From JAOAPG01 sp963791575 (GTDB taxonomy: Bacteria > Acidobacteriota > Terriglobia > Terriglobales > Acidobacteriaceae), in NCBI GenBank assembly GCA_963791575.1, contig CAWBSY010000011.1, positions 248,001-312,000 on the forward strand: a DNA stretch of 64,000 nt, written 5' to 3'. Position numbers and translations under genes: made by a program. The notes under the pieces were generated by a model. The model was not told the origin of the DNA. It saw only the letters and a list, made by a program, of their open reading frames with translations, and made no database searches. Each line of letters starts with the position of its first letter. The first letter of the stretch is position 1. Below, piece after piece: positions 35,010-45,383 of the stretch.

Positions 35010-35780
35010 TTACGGTGCATGTAACGTCCCCAACAAAGCGCCGGTAGAGGCGTCGACCATAAACACTGCGCTCTCACTTGGGTTGTGATAACCGTAGTAA
35101 TTTACGCTTGCGCCGCCTACTGTTCCTGTGACCGAAAATACATTGCCCACTACAAAGCCTGTAAGCGTGTCGGTTTCGTTGTTAGTGCCAGTGAGCGTCA
35201 AGACTTCGGTAAAACTACCGGGTGATTCTGTCAAAACCGCAGTGGCATTGTCGCTTCCAAGCATCCCGGAATACGTGCCAGAAATCCCCCCGACCTGCTG
35301 ACCGACAAAATTTCCGCTGTCCTGGCAAGTGCCACTCGTGAGCACGTACGTCCCCGACATCGTTTTGCCGGTGCCCGTCACGGTTCCTGTAAAGGTGTAA
35401 ACAGTAGTATTTTCGGTCAGGACCATAGATACCGTGTCACTCGACGAGACCGTTCCAGTCAAGCTATTCGTCCCTACCGGTAGACAATTCCCTCCGAAGT
35501 ACAAGCCGCCGCTGGGATGCTCCCCTATCAGCACAAGTTGATTAGCGCCGCTGGCGGAAAGTGTACCCGATCCCGCACTAGTGTCGCCGCTCTCCTGAAG
35601 ATTGGACTCAATCAGCGTGGTATATCCCGGCCGCTGCACTGATTGCATCGTAACTTCCCATGCCCCAGCGATCTGCGGAGTCGTGGTTGTCGTCGTAGTC
35701 GTCGTAGTTGAACTACCGCCGCACCCTGCTGAAAACAAAAGTGCTAATCCCAATAAGAGCGCAACTAAAACACGTCCCAT
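35010..35780 (-). CDS. Lipoprotein with poly-Thr linker
   Basis: The start at 35780 has a G-rich sequence just upstream and places 'MGRVLVALLLGLALLFSAGC' as a classic lipobox; an in-frame start at 35825 is possible. After the Cys come 'GGSS' and ten Thr in a row (a repeated ACN stretch), then about 220 Gly/Thr/Ser-rich residues in beta-repeat style ('GTVTGTGKTMSGTYVLTSG', 'GISGTYSGMLGSDNATAVL'). This is a surface or periplasmic lipoprotein type frequent in Acidobacteriota; its function is unknown. Confidence 0.7.
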   Translation of the reverse strand: MGRVLVALLLGLALLFSAGCGGSSTTTTTTTTTTPQIAGAWEVTMQSVQRPGYTTLIESNLQESGDTSAGSGTLSASGANQLVLIGEHPSGGLYFGGNCLPVGTNSLTGTVSSSDTVSMVLTENTTVYTFTGTVTGTGKTMSGTYVLTSGTCQDSGNFVGQQVGGISGTYSGMLGSDNATAVLTESPGSFTEVLTLTGTNNETDTLTGFVVGNVFSVTGTVGGASVNYYGYHNPSESAVFMVDASTGALLGTLHAP

Positions 35781-36116
35781 ATCCCCCCAGCTTCCATTAC
35801 GCAGAGAACGCCTCATCAAAAGCAATGGTCTTGAACTGATTAAGATTCAATCGATCAGGGCAGAGTTGCTGATTACAAAGCGATAACTGCGATTGTAAGC
35901 CAAGATGACGTGAAAACCGTGCTGCCCGTAAATTTTATCGGACGGTCCGCATTCCGGAACCTGAGTTATAATCACGATCCAAAGCAGGTCGGATCGTCTT
36001 CCCGAACGCTGGTGGACGTAACCTATTGAACGGTATTTCTCACGTCTGCCCTTGACGCTCCGGCGGATTTCAGGACCCGAAAAGCAGTGGGAATATGAGT
36101 ACTGTGGGAAGTCCGA

Positions 36117-36695
36117 ATGGCAGAAACCCCTGTTGACCGTCAATTAGTCACCCAATTGCTAAAAGAATGGGGCAGCGGAAACAAGGCGGCGCTTGATGAA
36201 CTGATGCCGGTCGTCTACCAGCAACTTCGAAAGTTGGCATCAATCTCTTTGCGGTCTGAGCGTCCCGACCATACCCTGCGGGCTACGGCCTTGGTGAATG
36301 AGGCTTATATTCGCTTGGTGGACGCGGATGTAGCTTGGCAAGATCGCGTCCACTTTTTTGCGGTTTCTGCCCGCTTATTGCGCCGGATATTAGTTGACCA
36401 TGCAAAAGGTAATAACCGGCAGAAACGTGGCGGAGGCGCGGAAAAGATTTCTCTGGATGAGGCCCTCTTGGTTTCACCGCAAGTGACGGGAAGGATCGTT
36501 GAGCTGGACGCCGCTTTGCAACGTCTGGCTGAGCTTGACCAACGAAAAAGCGAAATTATCGAACTGCTGTGCTTCGGCGGACTTACTTATGACGAGGCCG
36601 CAGCCGCTCTAAAAATTTCTCCAGCTACGATACATCGCGAGTTAAAAATGGCCAAAGCCTGGCTGCACCGCGAACTCACACAAGGCTCTGCTTAG
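36117..36695 (+). CDS. ECF-type sigma-70 factor
   Basis: This is 192 residues. Region 2 is 'LRATALVNEAYIRLVDADVAWQDRVHFFAVSARLLRRILVDHA' (parts), and region 4 is 'LDQRKSEIIELLCFGGLTYDEAAAALKISPATIHRELKMAKAWLHREL' (parts). The 'HFFAVSARLLRRILVDHAK' signature is that of the ECF subgroup paired with Ser/Thr kinases in Acidobacteria and Planctomycetes. The kinase gene starts 13 bp downstream, with no anti-sigma gene, so control by phosphorylation is the likely mode. Confidence 0.9.
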   Translation: MAETPVDRQLVTQLLKEWGSGNKAALDELMPVVYQQLRKLASISLRSERPDHTLRATALVNEAYIRLVDADVAWQDRVHFFAVSARLLRRILVDHAKGNNRQKRGGGAEKISLDEALLVSPQVTGRIVELDAALQRLAELDQRKSEIIELLCFGGLTYDEAAAALKISPATIHRELKMAKAWLHRELTQGSA

Positions 36696-36708
36696 GAACT
36701 CCGCACCG

Positions 36709-39517
36709 ATGGTATTCACTTCGCGCTCTGATCGTTGGCTTCGTATCGAGCATCTCTTTTATGCGGCCCTCGAATTAAAAAATGACGGTCGAGCTGCGTT
36801 TCTTGATGAAGCTTGCGGCAACGATATCGAACTGCGTAAAGAGGTCGATTCCCTGCTTCGTTCTTCCGAGCAGACCATGGGATTTCTTCAGAATCCTGTC
36901 CTTGAAGGGGTACAGCAGATAACGGCAGAAAAAGATATCGCCGGGAAACGTATTGGCGCTTATCAAATTTTGCGGCCACTTGGGGAAGGTGGGATGGGAA
37001 AGGTTTACTTAGCATCCCGCGCCGATGATCTCTATCACAAAGAAGTGGCCATCAAGACTCTGCAAGGTGGGCACGGACAAAGCCGGGCGATGTTACTGCG
37101 CTTTCGTAGTGAGCGGCAGATTCTGGCGAATCTCGATCATCCGAACATCGCGCGTCTGCTGGATGGCGGCATCACAGAGGACGGCCTGCCTTATCTGGTA
37201 ATGGAGTACGTGAATGGCCTTCGGGTTGACGACTATTGCAGGAGAAACCAGCTCGGAATCAAGCAACGATTACAGCTGTTCTGCATAGTGTGTGCCGCTG
37301 TGGAATACGCGCACAAGAATTTGGTCGTGCATCGCGACCTAAAGCCAGCGAATATTTTGGTGACGACAGAAGGCATTCCGAAACTGTTGGATTTCGGTAT
37401 TGCAAAGCTTCTCGATTCAGAGTCCGGAGAGCCAACTCGAACACTTACGAGCGAACGCATGATGACGCCGGAGTATGCCAGTCCGGAGCAAGTGCGCGGC
37501 GACCAGGTGACCACTGCTACGGATGTCTATGCTTTGGGTGTCCTGCTCTATGAATTGCTAACCGGGAAACGCCCCTTTCAGCTGGACACCACGAGTCCTT
37601 TCGAGATGGCGCGAATCATCTGCGAGCAAAATCCTGAACCACCCAGTATGGCGAGTGCCTCCACGACGGAACTGGCCGTTCCCGACGCCGCCCACATATT
37701 GCGAGGCGATCTGGACAACATTGTGCTCATGGCGATGCGCAAGGAGCCAGCTCGCAGATACGTCTCTGTTGGCGCGCTCGCCGACGATGTAAAAGCATAT
37801 CTCACTGGATATCCAGTGCATGCGCGCACTGACACCTGGAAGTATCGGTCTGGCAAATTTGTTCGCCGACACAAAGCCATGGTGTCAGCAGCTGCCATCG
37901 TTACTCTGGCATTGATTGGCTTCAGCATTGGGATGGGGCTGTTGGCTAAGCGTGCTACGAAAGAAAGACTCACCGCTCAACGGGAGTCGCAATTTCTAGA
38001 AGGTATTTTTCAAGCAGCTACGCCCGACCAGGCTCATGGTCAACAAATTACCGCACGAGAGCTGCTCGATCAGGGTGCGGCCCGCGTAGATCGCGAACTG
38101 GCCGCTGATCCTGAAGTGCACGGTGCCATGCTGGATAACATCGGCCGCGCTTATTTCGACTTGGGATTTTATGAACAGGCTGAGCCGCTGCTGGAACGCG
38201 CTTATGCATTGCAAAAGAAGACTCTGGGTGACGCGAACCTTGACACTGCGGTCACTCTTCATGATCTGGCGACCACAATGCGATATCAGAGCGAATACCA
38301 AAAAGCTGATCCCCTTTTTCGGCAAGCTCTTGCAATCCGTCAAAAGAAGTTGAAAAAGAATGATCCTGCTATTGCAGAAAGTCTCTCCGCGCTTGGCGAG
38401 TGTCTTTACCTCGAAGATCGTGATGCCGAAGCCGAGCCCGTGCTCCGGCGAGGACTCGGCGCTTGACCGCGAACTAAATGTCGATTCAGGCAGCAGAAAC
38501 TACCTGGCGCTTTTGTTGGAGCGTAAGGGCTCTTACCCGGAGGCTCTGCAACTATTGCGAGAGGCGCTCGAGATTCAGCGGCGGGTTTCTGGCGAGAACA
38601 GCCCGGACTTTGCCACTGAGCTTCACAACTTAGCCAGTGCGTTGACTAACATGGGAGATCTGGTGGATGCGGAAGCGATGGAACGGCAGGATATTGACAT
38701 CCGCCGCAAGATTGAGGGCGATAATCATCCCGACCTGTCCTATCCGCTGAATAATTTAGGGCTTCTTCTCTTGGACAAAGGAGACTGGGTGGCTGCCGAA
38801 CCCGTGCTGCGTGAAAATCTGGAACTCGTGCACAAGTCTCTCGGAGAGAAAAACGTTCGATATGGAACGTCTCTTAATAATTGGGGACGCCTACTGCAGG
38901 CTAAGGGTGACTATGCCGAAGCCGAGAAAACTTACAAGCAAGCGATGACGGTGATCCAGCAAACCAGTGGACCTGAAGGCTGGTACGTGGCAAGAGTGTT
39001 AGCGAATCTCGGGCTATTGCAATTCGATCGCGGTGACTTCCCCGGCGCAGAGCGTTATGCGCGCCAAGCCCTTGCGATGTGTCAGAAATTGGGTGGAGAT
39101 GAAAATCCGCAGACAGCGTCCGCACTTATTAATCTTGCTGAAGCTCGATCTTTTCAGGGAGATGCAGCAGGGGCAGAACCACTGCTCCGCCAAGCTCTAC
39201 AGATCCGTAAAAAGACATTGCCGTCGGGGCATCCGAATGTCATAGCCGCTCAAGTTCGTTTGGGTGAAGTGCTTACGGCAGAGGGCAAGTCTACTGAAGC
39301 GGAGCCCATCCTGCGTGAAGCCCTCGGTGCTGCAAAATCGGCGACCTTTCCATTGCTATCCTGGCAAATTGCAGAAGTACAGAGTGCTCTCGGTACTTGC
39401 CTCATAGCACTGCATCGTTCGTCTGAAGCAGAGCCTTTGCTCAGAGCCAGTCAAACTGATCTTCAGAAAGACCCCCGTCCCGCTTTTCGCAAGCCGAGGC
39501 AGATTCCAAAGTCTTGA
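36709..39517 (+). CDS. Ser/Thr protein kinase with TM helix and TPR tail (one frameshift)
   Basis: The kinase domain (about 85-370) has 'LGEGGMGKVYLA', Lys116 in 'VAIKT', 'HRDLKPANIL' with Asp210, 'DFG' at Asp228 and 'TPEYASPEQVRGD'. A transmembrane helix ('VSAAAIVTLALIGFSIGMGLL') lies near 395-417. About ten TPR units follow ('NLDTAVTLHDLATTMRYQSEYQKA' and similar). The frame ends at 38466, but removing one G at 38458-38459 gives 'GLALDRELNVDSGSRNY' and continues the TPRs to 39517, about 935 residues. It follows its ECF sigma partner and probably passes an envelope signal to it. Confidence 0.88.
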
Positions 39518-39601
39518 GTTTTAACCCTTACTAAGCAGGAATCTTTGCAAAAAGAAATGGCGAACAGGCATTGCCTATTCGCCATTCGTATAAAGACATT
39601 C

Positions 39602-40465
39602 CTACTGAATGGTCTTCAAAAGTGCGCCGGCCGTGCTGTAGACCTCAATCGAGTTCCCATCGTAGTTGGAGAAGTAGACGCGCCCACGCGTGCTATCGAC
39701 CGCGATGCCGTACGGAACGAAAGATAATTGGGTAAACACTTTGTTTACTTGAGGTCCATAAACATTTACTGACTTATCAAGATTGCCGATGTAGAGGTTT
39801 CCGGAAGCATCATTGGCCAGTGAAAAACCAGTGTTGCCGTAGTAAGAGTAGCCAGTCGAGCCCCAATACAAAAACTCAAAAAGGGAAACAAGGGTGGTCT
39901 GGGGACCGCCCCAGGCAACCGTCCCTCCTCCGGCTGCGATGCCATAATAAACAGCGCCTGATTGGGAAATCTGCGTGAGCGGGTTCGAAGGGGGAGCAAA
40001 GGTGCTCGTAGGGTTATATATGATGAGGTTAACGTAGGTGTTATTTACCCAGAGGTCGCCTGCACCGTCAATTGCTAGAGCTACAGGACTCAAAATTCCG
40101 TACGTGATACTGGCGCTCGTGTTTTGTTTGCCGCCAGTGTACTCGGAGATGCTTCCGGTAGGCCCGCCATTACTCGTGCCATAGTTGGCGACCCACAGAT
40201 TACCGAACCCATCAAATGCAACGCCAGTCGGATTGCTGATTCCTTGCGTAATCGTTTTTGAAGTTGTCTGCACATAGCTGGGGCTGTAAACGAGGACATT
40301 GTTTCCGCCCGAATTGGCGACATAAAGGTTGCCCTTCACGTCTAACGCGAGGCCACGGGGAGCGTTCACCGGTTGTGGTGGCTTGGTAGCGGCGAAGCTG
40401 GCTGATGCAGCGAGAAAAAGGCAGAGCACGCTGGATGCGATCGTGCGTGCGAGACTAGATTTCAT
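39602..40465 (-). CDS. Secreted NHL-repeat / beta-propeller protein
   Basis: The start at 40465 has AAGGAG upstream and gives a clean signal peptide, 'MKSSLARTIASSVLCLFLAA'. About six NHL-like blades follow, seen as 'PRGLALDVKGNLYVANSGGNNVLVY' (part), 'PTGVAFDGFGNLWVANYG', 'PVALAIDGAGDLWVNNTY' and 'PYGIAVDSTRGRVYFSNYDGNSIEVY' (part). Such propellers bind ligands or act as lactonases; no catalytic residues are evident. It is convergent with the kinase gene. Confidence 0.75.
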   Translation of the reverse strand: MKSSLARTIASSVLCLFLAASASFAATKPPQPVNAPRGLALDVKGNLYVANSGGNNVLVYSPSYVQTTSKTITQGISNPTGVAFDGFGNLWVANYGTSNGGPTGSISEYTGGKQNTSASITYGILSPVALAIDGAGDLWVNNTYVNLIIYNPTSTFAPPSNPLTQISQSGAVYYGIAAGGGTVAWGGPQTTLVSLFEFLYWGSTGYSYYGNTGFSLANDASGNLYIGNLDKSVNVYGPQVNKVFTQLSFVPYGIAVDSTRGRVYFSNYDGNSIEVYSTAGALLKTIQ

Positions 40466-40748
40466 GGTAATTCTCCTTGGGAGCGTTGTTGAATTTGGTG
40501 GTTCCAAATTTCCTGCTCACTTCTAAGAGCGACGTTTTGGAGGCGATTCCCTCACGCACCCGAAAAGAATTTTCCTTTTTTTCTGCGAACTGGAATTTGG
40601 GGAGGCAGGCGTTACTCATGTTTCCGGTTGTTAGTTCGCCACGCAACCAGTTTTTGGCAAACTATTCCAGCGATTTAGCTCTGGCGAGGAAGGTAATTGG
40701 GTGAGTGGCACTAAGACTTATTGCATTGGTGACGACCTCAACTGAAGC

Positions 40749-42104
40749 TCAGCGATAACGGTCGGGAGAAGTCGCAACCGCGGCATAAGTACCAGTTACC
40801 TTGGAAGGCCTCTCAAAAGCAGGAGTCGATGGTAGGACAGGATCGCGTTCTTTCACAATCGCGAACAACACCGACGTGTAGGCGACCGCAAAATACGGAA
40901 AAAACTGGTAGGCCTCAGGAGCAAAGAATGCCCCGATCACGAAACCAATCAGCGAGCTATGCAGGGCGCCTCCGAGCAGGACGGTTTGATCGTCCAGATC
41001 ACGCATCTTCCGGAGAGCTCTGAGATTACCAAAGCCGCGTCCGAAGAACATGAAGAAGAGAATCAAGACCGGAATGCCGCCTTCAACTCCGATCTGCAGA
41101 TAAGTATTGTGAACCTCTTTCCACTTCCCCGAGTAGGTAATGAAATTACGCACTCCAACCCCCAGAATCGGATAATGGACGATGCCCTCGACAGCTCTGT
41201 GCATCAGGTAGGATCGTTCCTCATAAGAGCCATAAGCACTCTGGTCAACATTGTCTTGTACATCTCCGGAGATGGCGGCAAACCGCTGCTTGAGCCTTCC
41301 CCCAACGGCAGCCAGCATTACGACCCCGAGCAACACTACGGTGACAATCAATTGAGGACGCTTTCCTTTGATACCGAAATGCCACAGGCAAACGCTTCCG
41401 GAAAGAACCAGCGTGATAAATCCTGCTCGAGACGCAGTCAGAAACACGGCCGCGATCATGAAGAGCATGAGCACCGCCCAGACGACCTTGCGAATGCCGC
41501 TCTTCGAAGTCAGCAAAAACATCAAAGAAAAAGGGAGACACAGAACGATTGCAAACGCGAGATCGTTGGGATTTCCGTATATGCCGCCTAAAACTCCATC
41601 AAGCCGCGGCACGGAGTGGCCTTTGATGACCGCTACGGCGCTGATAACCCCCACTGACGCTGCCTGAACAAACACCACGCGTTTAAGCCTGGCAACTGTA
41701 GTAACCAGCAAGAAAGTCAGCACCCAGGCGATGTACGCTTTGGAAAATTCTATAGTCGAGAAGAATGCTCCACCTCTCCACACCGGAGAAAGAAGAGCCG
41801 AAGGCACCAAGAGCGCCATAATCGCAAACAGGTAAATCGCTTCTCTCGGTAGGTCGCGAAGACCTCGCTTGGCCTTGCCCAGGCTGACAATAAACCCGAG
41901 CATCGCGGCAATGCCAGTAATTTTAGCGAGCGGGATATACCTCAACCCCGGGATCCAGTCTTCGGGGCGCAAACAATAAACCAGGTAGAAGGCGCTGAGC
42001 CACAAGAACGCGCCGCTCAAGACTTCTTTCTTGCGTGGCATTCCATATGCTAGAGCTTCGCTGCTGGAAGTCGCCGGTCTGGATGTTAGCGAGGTGCTAC
42101 TCAT
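40749..42104 (-). CDS. O-antigen ligase/polymerase-family membrane protein
   Basis: This is a 451-residue protein with about 11 transmembrane helices. The Wzy_C/O-antigen ligase region includes the periplasmic loop 'YLMHRAVEGIVHYPILGVGVRNFI' and 'KEVHNTYLQIGVEGGIPVLILF' (parts), with the conserved His of WaaL-like proteins. It joins or polymerises undecaprenol-linked glycans. It closes a minus-strand group after a sulfotransferase and a methyltransferase, consistent with synthesis of a decorated surface polysaccharide (inference). Confidence 0.85.
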   Translation of the reverse strand: MSSTSLTSRPATSSSEALAYGMPRKKEVLSGAFLWLSAFYLVYCLRPEDWIPGLRYIPLAKITGIAAMLGFIVSLGKAKRGLRDLPREAIYLFAIMALLVPSALLSPVWRGGAFFSTIEFSKAYIAWVLTFLLVTTVARLKRVVFVQAASVGVISAVAVIKGHSVPRLDGVLGGIYGNPNDLAFAIVLCLPFSLMFLLTSKSGIRKVVWAVLMLFMIAAVFLTASRAGFITLVLSGSVCLWHFGIKGKRPQLIVTVVLLGVVMLAAVGGRLKQRFAAISGDVQDNVDQSAYGSYEERSYLMHRAVEGIVHYPILGVGVRNFITYSGKWKEVHNTYLQIGVEGGIPVLILFFMFFGRGFGNLRALRKMRDLDDQTVLLGGALHSSLIGFVIGAFFAPEAYQFFPYFAVAYTSVLFAIVKERDPVLPSTPAFERPSKVTGTYAAVATSPDRYR

Positions 42105-42275
42105 ATCGATCTCAAATTGCCGATGTTCTCTGCGCCGACTGATGGGTCGAACCGATAAAGGTACAGAGATTCTTAGATTGTAGTCTGAAAAAGACCGTTC
42201 TTTTACCCCGTTCTTAGGAACAGAAGTAATCTGCGGTTCGGAATATCGGCCCCCAAGTTATCGGGTGCCTAAAGA

Positions 42276-43046
42276 TTAGGCCGATAGAGGCCCGGCAGTA
42301 CCTTTCAGGGAAAGCTTGCACCGAATTACTGCTGTCAGGAATTCTCGGGTCAACCGGTTGTGAAATATGCGTGTCGCTCGAATGGGGATTGCTTCGAGCC
42401 GCTCGATTTGGAAAGGGCTTTCCTGGACCAAACGTTCAAATGCTTTAATTGTCATTTGGTTCAACCCGCCTTCGACTTCGCGAAACCTTCGCGCTCCGTC
42501 ATTTCGTATATGAGAGCGCCAGCGGCACAATGCCTGCTCAGTAAAGATCAGATGCGCCCATGGAAAAACGGAAAAAAGATGCCCGCCAAGTGGGTGATAC
42601 CACGGTGGGCCGAAAGAAACCAAAACACATCCGTTCGGTCGGAGCATCCCAGCCATTGTTTTCAATATAGCTGCGGGGTCAGCAAAGTGTTCGAAGGAAT
42701 CGATGGAAATAATTACGTCGGCCGGTCCCGCAGGCTCATGCGAGAAAGTTACGTTGCGACAATCGACATTTTGCGCTTGTTCTCTGGCAACGGCTAGCCA
42801 ACGTTCTTGAATATCGATCCCATAAACATGTTGAGCGCCATGTTGAGCAAGTTCAATCGTCTGGGTACCGGCGCCACAACCAAAGTCAATTACAGTGCGG
42901 TCTTGAATTTCATTCCAAACCTGGTTACCGAGCAGGACCTCAGTTTTGCTGCGGCTGGCGTATGAGCCTCCGCTCATACTTCCTGGCTGATTCGGGGAAA
43001 TAGCGCGCAGTATTCTGTAGCCGAGATTTCCGCCAATTACTCCCAT
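42276..43046 (-). CDS. Class I SAM-dependent methyltransferase
   Basis: This is 256 residues. Motif I is 'TVIDFGCGAGTQTIELAQHG' (about 52-71), then 'VYGIDIQERWLAVAREQA' and 'ADVIISIDSFEHFADPAAILKTM' (part), 'RPNGCVLVSFGPPWYHPLGGHL' (part). The 'DSFEH' and 'FGPPWYHPLGGH' blocks are typical of methyltransferases found in polysaccharide clusters. It lies 37 bp downstream of the sulfotransferase gene. Confidence 0.82.
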   Translation of the reverse strand: MGVIGGNLGYRILRAISPNQPGSMSGGSYASRSKTEVLLGNQVWNEIQDRTVIDFGCGAGTQTIELAQHGAQHVYGIDIQERWLAVAREQAQNVDCRNVTFSHEPAGPADVIISIDSFEHFADPAAILKTMAGMLRPNGCVLVSFGPPWYHPLGGHLFSVFPWAHLIFTEQALCRWRSHIRNDGARRFREVEGGLNQMTIKAFERLVQESPFQIERLEAIPIRATRIFHNRLTREFLTAVIRCKLSLKGTAGPLSA

Positions 43047-43083
43047 CTCAATCTCCGCCGAAAAGGTTGAAGGGCTTTCTCAT

Positions 43084-44121
43084 TTATTTATCCAGTAACA
43101 TCTCTTCGGGGGCAGACGGGTCCGATAGTTCCAACACAGATATGTTGGAGAAACGTCCAATGGGAGTGTTGACCTTCAGCCAAAGTTTAGCGCTGAGAAA
43201 TGCCGGATACGCCGTTCTCATCCAGCGCTCTCGTAAGCCGGGTTGTCGTTGTTGCGGCGGCGTGACTAGCGGATATCCAATTTCTTCCAGACAAGATCCG
43301 CTGAGCGACTCCAGTTCGGCAACTTCCTGGCTCGACAACTTTTCCTTCCAGCGATTGACCGGCTTGGTTGTTTGCTGCGGGTCGTCCACGAACGAAGAGT
43401 TTGAATCGCGCAAGCGACCCAGAGCCGTGTTCTGGATTCGATCATAGTCAAGGTCCTGATCCAGAAACTCGCCTAACTTGGCAAGAGTTCGCCTCGGGTC
43501 TGAGACTAACTCCTCGTAGCGCACTTCAATATAGTCCTGAGGTATTTTGCGACCATGCCTCTGCCCTGTTCGCACCATCCATTCCCAATAAACGATCGTT
43601 TCTCGAAGGCCTCCTGGCCGTCGATCCCAAGGGAAAGGCCTGAATTCACCCATCTTTTTTAGAGACACAGCTATGTCGCGGCCATCACGAATGATATGAA
43701 CAAATAGAGCTTCCGGAATGTCTCGCTTGATTCTATGCACATGCAAAACGTTATCGGCATCGTAAACCGCCCAGCGAGAAACATTCTGATTGCGCGCGAT
43801 CTCGTCCATTACGATGCGCATGAAGTCGCCGCCATTCTTACATTCGGCCAAAACCTTTTGCGTGAGTTTTGCCGCATCAAGCCCCGAACGGCGAAATCCT
43901 TTGCTGAGGAGCCAGGTTTCGAGCATGCGCTTTCGATTGGCTGGATCATCCAATCTTCCAAACTTTGGAATGAGTACTTTATAGACGGGTAGAAAGCCTC
44001 GATAAACAGCGAAACCACCGGACGAGAGTAGCGTGTCATAGAGCAGGTTCGTCCCCGAACGGTGACATCCCATGACAAATACGGGGCGATTGCTACGTTT
44101 CACTGGTTGAAGGGTCTCCAA
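43084..44121 (-). CDS. PAPS-dependent sulfotransferase
   Basis: This is 345 residues. The 5'-phosphosulfate-binding loop is 'FVMGCHRSGTNLLYDTL' (about 16-32). The 3'-phosphate-binding region is 'ALFVHIIRDGRDIAVSLKKMG' (part, about 138-157), and 'YIEVRYEELVSDPRRTLAKLGEFL' (part) is the usual late block. It moves sulfate from PAPS onto a carbohydrate, lipid or peptide. With the methyltransferase and O-antigen ligase downstream, a sulfated surface glycan is the likeliest product (inference). Confidence 0.85.
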   Translation of the reverse strand: METLQPVKRSNRPVFVMGCHRSGTNLLYDTLLSSGGFAVYRGFLPVYKVLIPKFGRLDDPANRKRMLETWLLSKGFRRSGLDAAKLTQKVLAECKNGGDFMRIVMDEIARNQNVSRWAVYDADNVLHVHRIKRDIPEALFVHIIRDGRDIAVSLKKMGEFRPFPWDRRPGGLRETIVYWEWMVRTGQRHGRKIPQDYIEVRYEELVSDPRRTLAKLGEFLDQDLDYDRIQNTALGRLRDSNSSFVDDPQQTTKPVNRWKEKLSSQEVAELESLSGSCLEEIGYPLVTPPQQRQPGLRERWMRTAYPAFLSAKLWLKVNTPIGRFSNISVLELSDPSAPEEMLLDK

Positions 44122-44335
44122 AGTTTACCCGGAACTCGCTCCCAGCCTGAGGTTTCGACGGCGGGATTCCGAGTATAGCATCGCCATATTTCAAGCGGCC
44201 TGCTCAGAGATCTAGAGGGATCTAGCCAGGCGAAGAATGGTTTCTATCAATCGAATACTATTCCATTCATACCGCAGCAGTGTCATAGCTCGGCGAGTCT
44301 GCTCTGCAATGAGTTCGCTATAACGAACATAAGCA

Positions 44336-45262
44336 TTACTGACCCGCGCTTGCCGCTTTCTGTCCGATCATCACTGCATCCTGCATTTGCCGGAACAAAT
44401 CTCCGACCGCCGCCGGAGAGTGCGACATCAGGATCGTATTGCTCTTGTCGTTCGCTCCTATTTCCTTCATGGTGTCAAGATATTGCGTGACCAGTACCAG
44501 CATCATCACATCTTTAGGCGTGGATCCCTCCACCGCTTTCGAGAAGGCTTCGACGGAATCCTTGAGTCCCTCAATAATGGCTTTCCGTTGATTAGCAATA
44601 CCCTGACCTTGGAGAGCTTTACTCTGGGCTTCAGCTTCGGCCTGCTTCACCTTCAGAATCTTTTCGGCTTCGCCACGCGCACTCGCCGCGACCTGTTCGC
44701 GTTGCGCCGCATTGATCTCGTTCATTGCCGCTTTTACTTTTTCGTCCGGCTCAATATCAGTCACAAGGGCCTGGTCGATTGCATATCCGTAGGTTTTCAT
44801 CACATCATCCAAACCTTCCTTGATGGCAACTGCAATGTCGGACTGCTGCAGGAAAGCATCGTCCAAAATCATCTTGGGTACGTGCCCAAGGATGACATTG
44901 AACACGTAGGACGAAATCTGCTGCTTGGGATTTGCCAGCTTATAGAAGGCCTCGTAAACGTGATCGGGAATAACGTGATATTGCACCGAGACCGGGATTT
45001 TCACGAAGACGTTGTCTTTAGTTTTGGTCTCCACATCAAGAGCAAGCTGCTGCACGCGTAAGTCGATGCGCCCAGCGATTTGATCGAGCCAAGGCAGTTT
45101 GAAGTTCATTCCAGCAGTCGCGACGCGCTGAAACTTGCCCATACGCTGAATGACAGCGGCTTCGGCAGTTTGCACCTGAAAGAACCCGCTCAAGATTGTG
45201 CCCACCACAAACAAGAGCACAATTCCGTATAAGAAAAGTATTGCTCCCTGTCCCAAATCCAT
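44336..45262 (-). CDS. SPFH/band-7 membrane protein
   Basis: This is 308 residues. One N-terminal helix ('ILFLYGIVLLFVVGTILSGFF') is followed by the band-7 domain: 'RMGKFQRVATAGMNFKLPW', 'RVQQLALDVETKTKDNVFVKIPVSVQYHV' (parts) and the Ala/Glu-rich coiled coil 'ARGEAEKILKVKQAEAEAQ'. It resembles the HflC / hypersensitive-induced-response type. These proteins form large membrane rings that organise microdomains or regulate FtsH-like proteases. Confidence 0.88.
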   Translation of the reverse strand: MDLGQGAILFLYGIVLLFVVGTILSGFFQVQTAEAAVIQRMGKFQRVATAGMNFKLPWLDQIAGRIDLRVQQLALDVETKTKDNVFVKIPVSVQYHVIPDHVYEAFYKLANPKQQISSYVFNVILGHVPKMILDDAFLQQSDIAVAIKEGLDDVMKTYGYAIDQALVTDIEPDEKVKAAMNEINAAQREQVAASARGEAEKILKVKQAEAEAQSKALQGQGIANQRKAIIEGLKDSVEAFSKAVEGSTPKDVMMLVLVTQYLDTMKEIGANDKSNTILMSHSPAAVGDLFRQMQDAVMIGQKAASAGQ

Positions 45263-45383
45263 GCGTGTCTCCTTAAAAGTGCTCCACTGGCCAGCAATTC
45301 ACGATTAGTGGGAGCAGGCACACCAGTCGAGGGCATCATAGCCTCTCGATTGTCTTGGGACAATTGATTTCAGAGTTGATGGG

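Noticed and set aside
9720..38466. In-frame UGA stops in fabD and the kinase as selenocysteine codons, given the tRNA-Sec
   Set aside because: In both genes the protein continues in a different frame, not in the same frame past the UGA, so a one-base indel explains the break.
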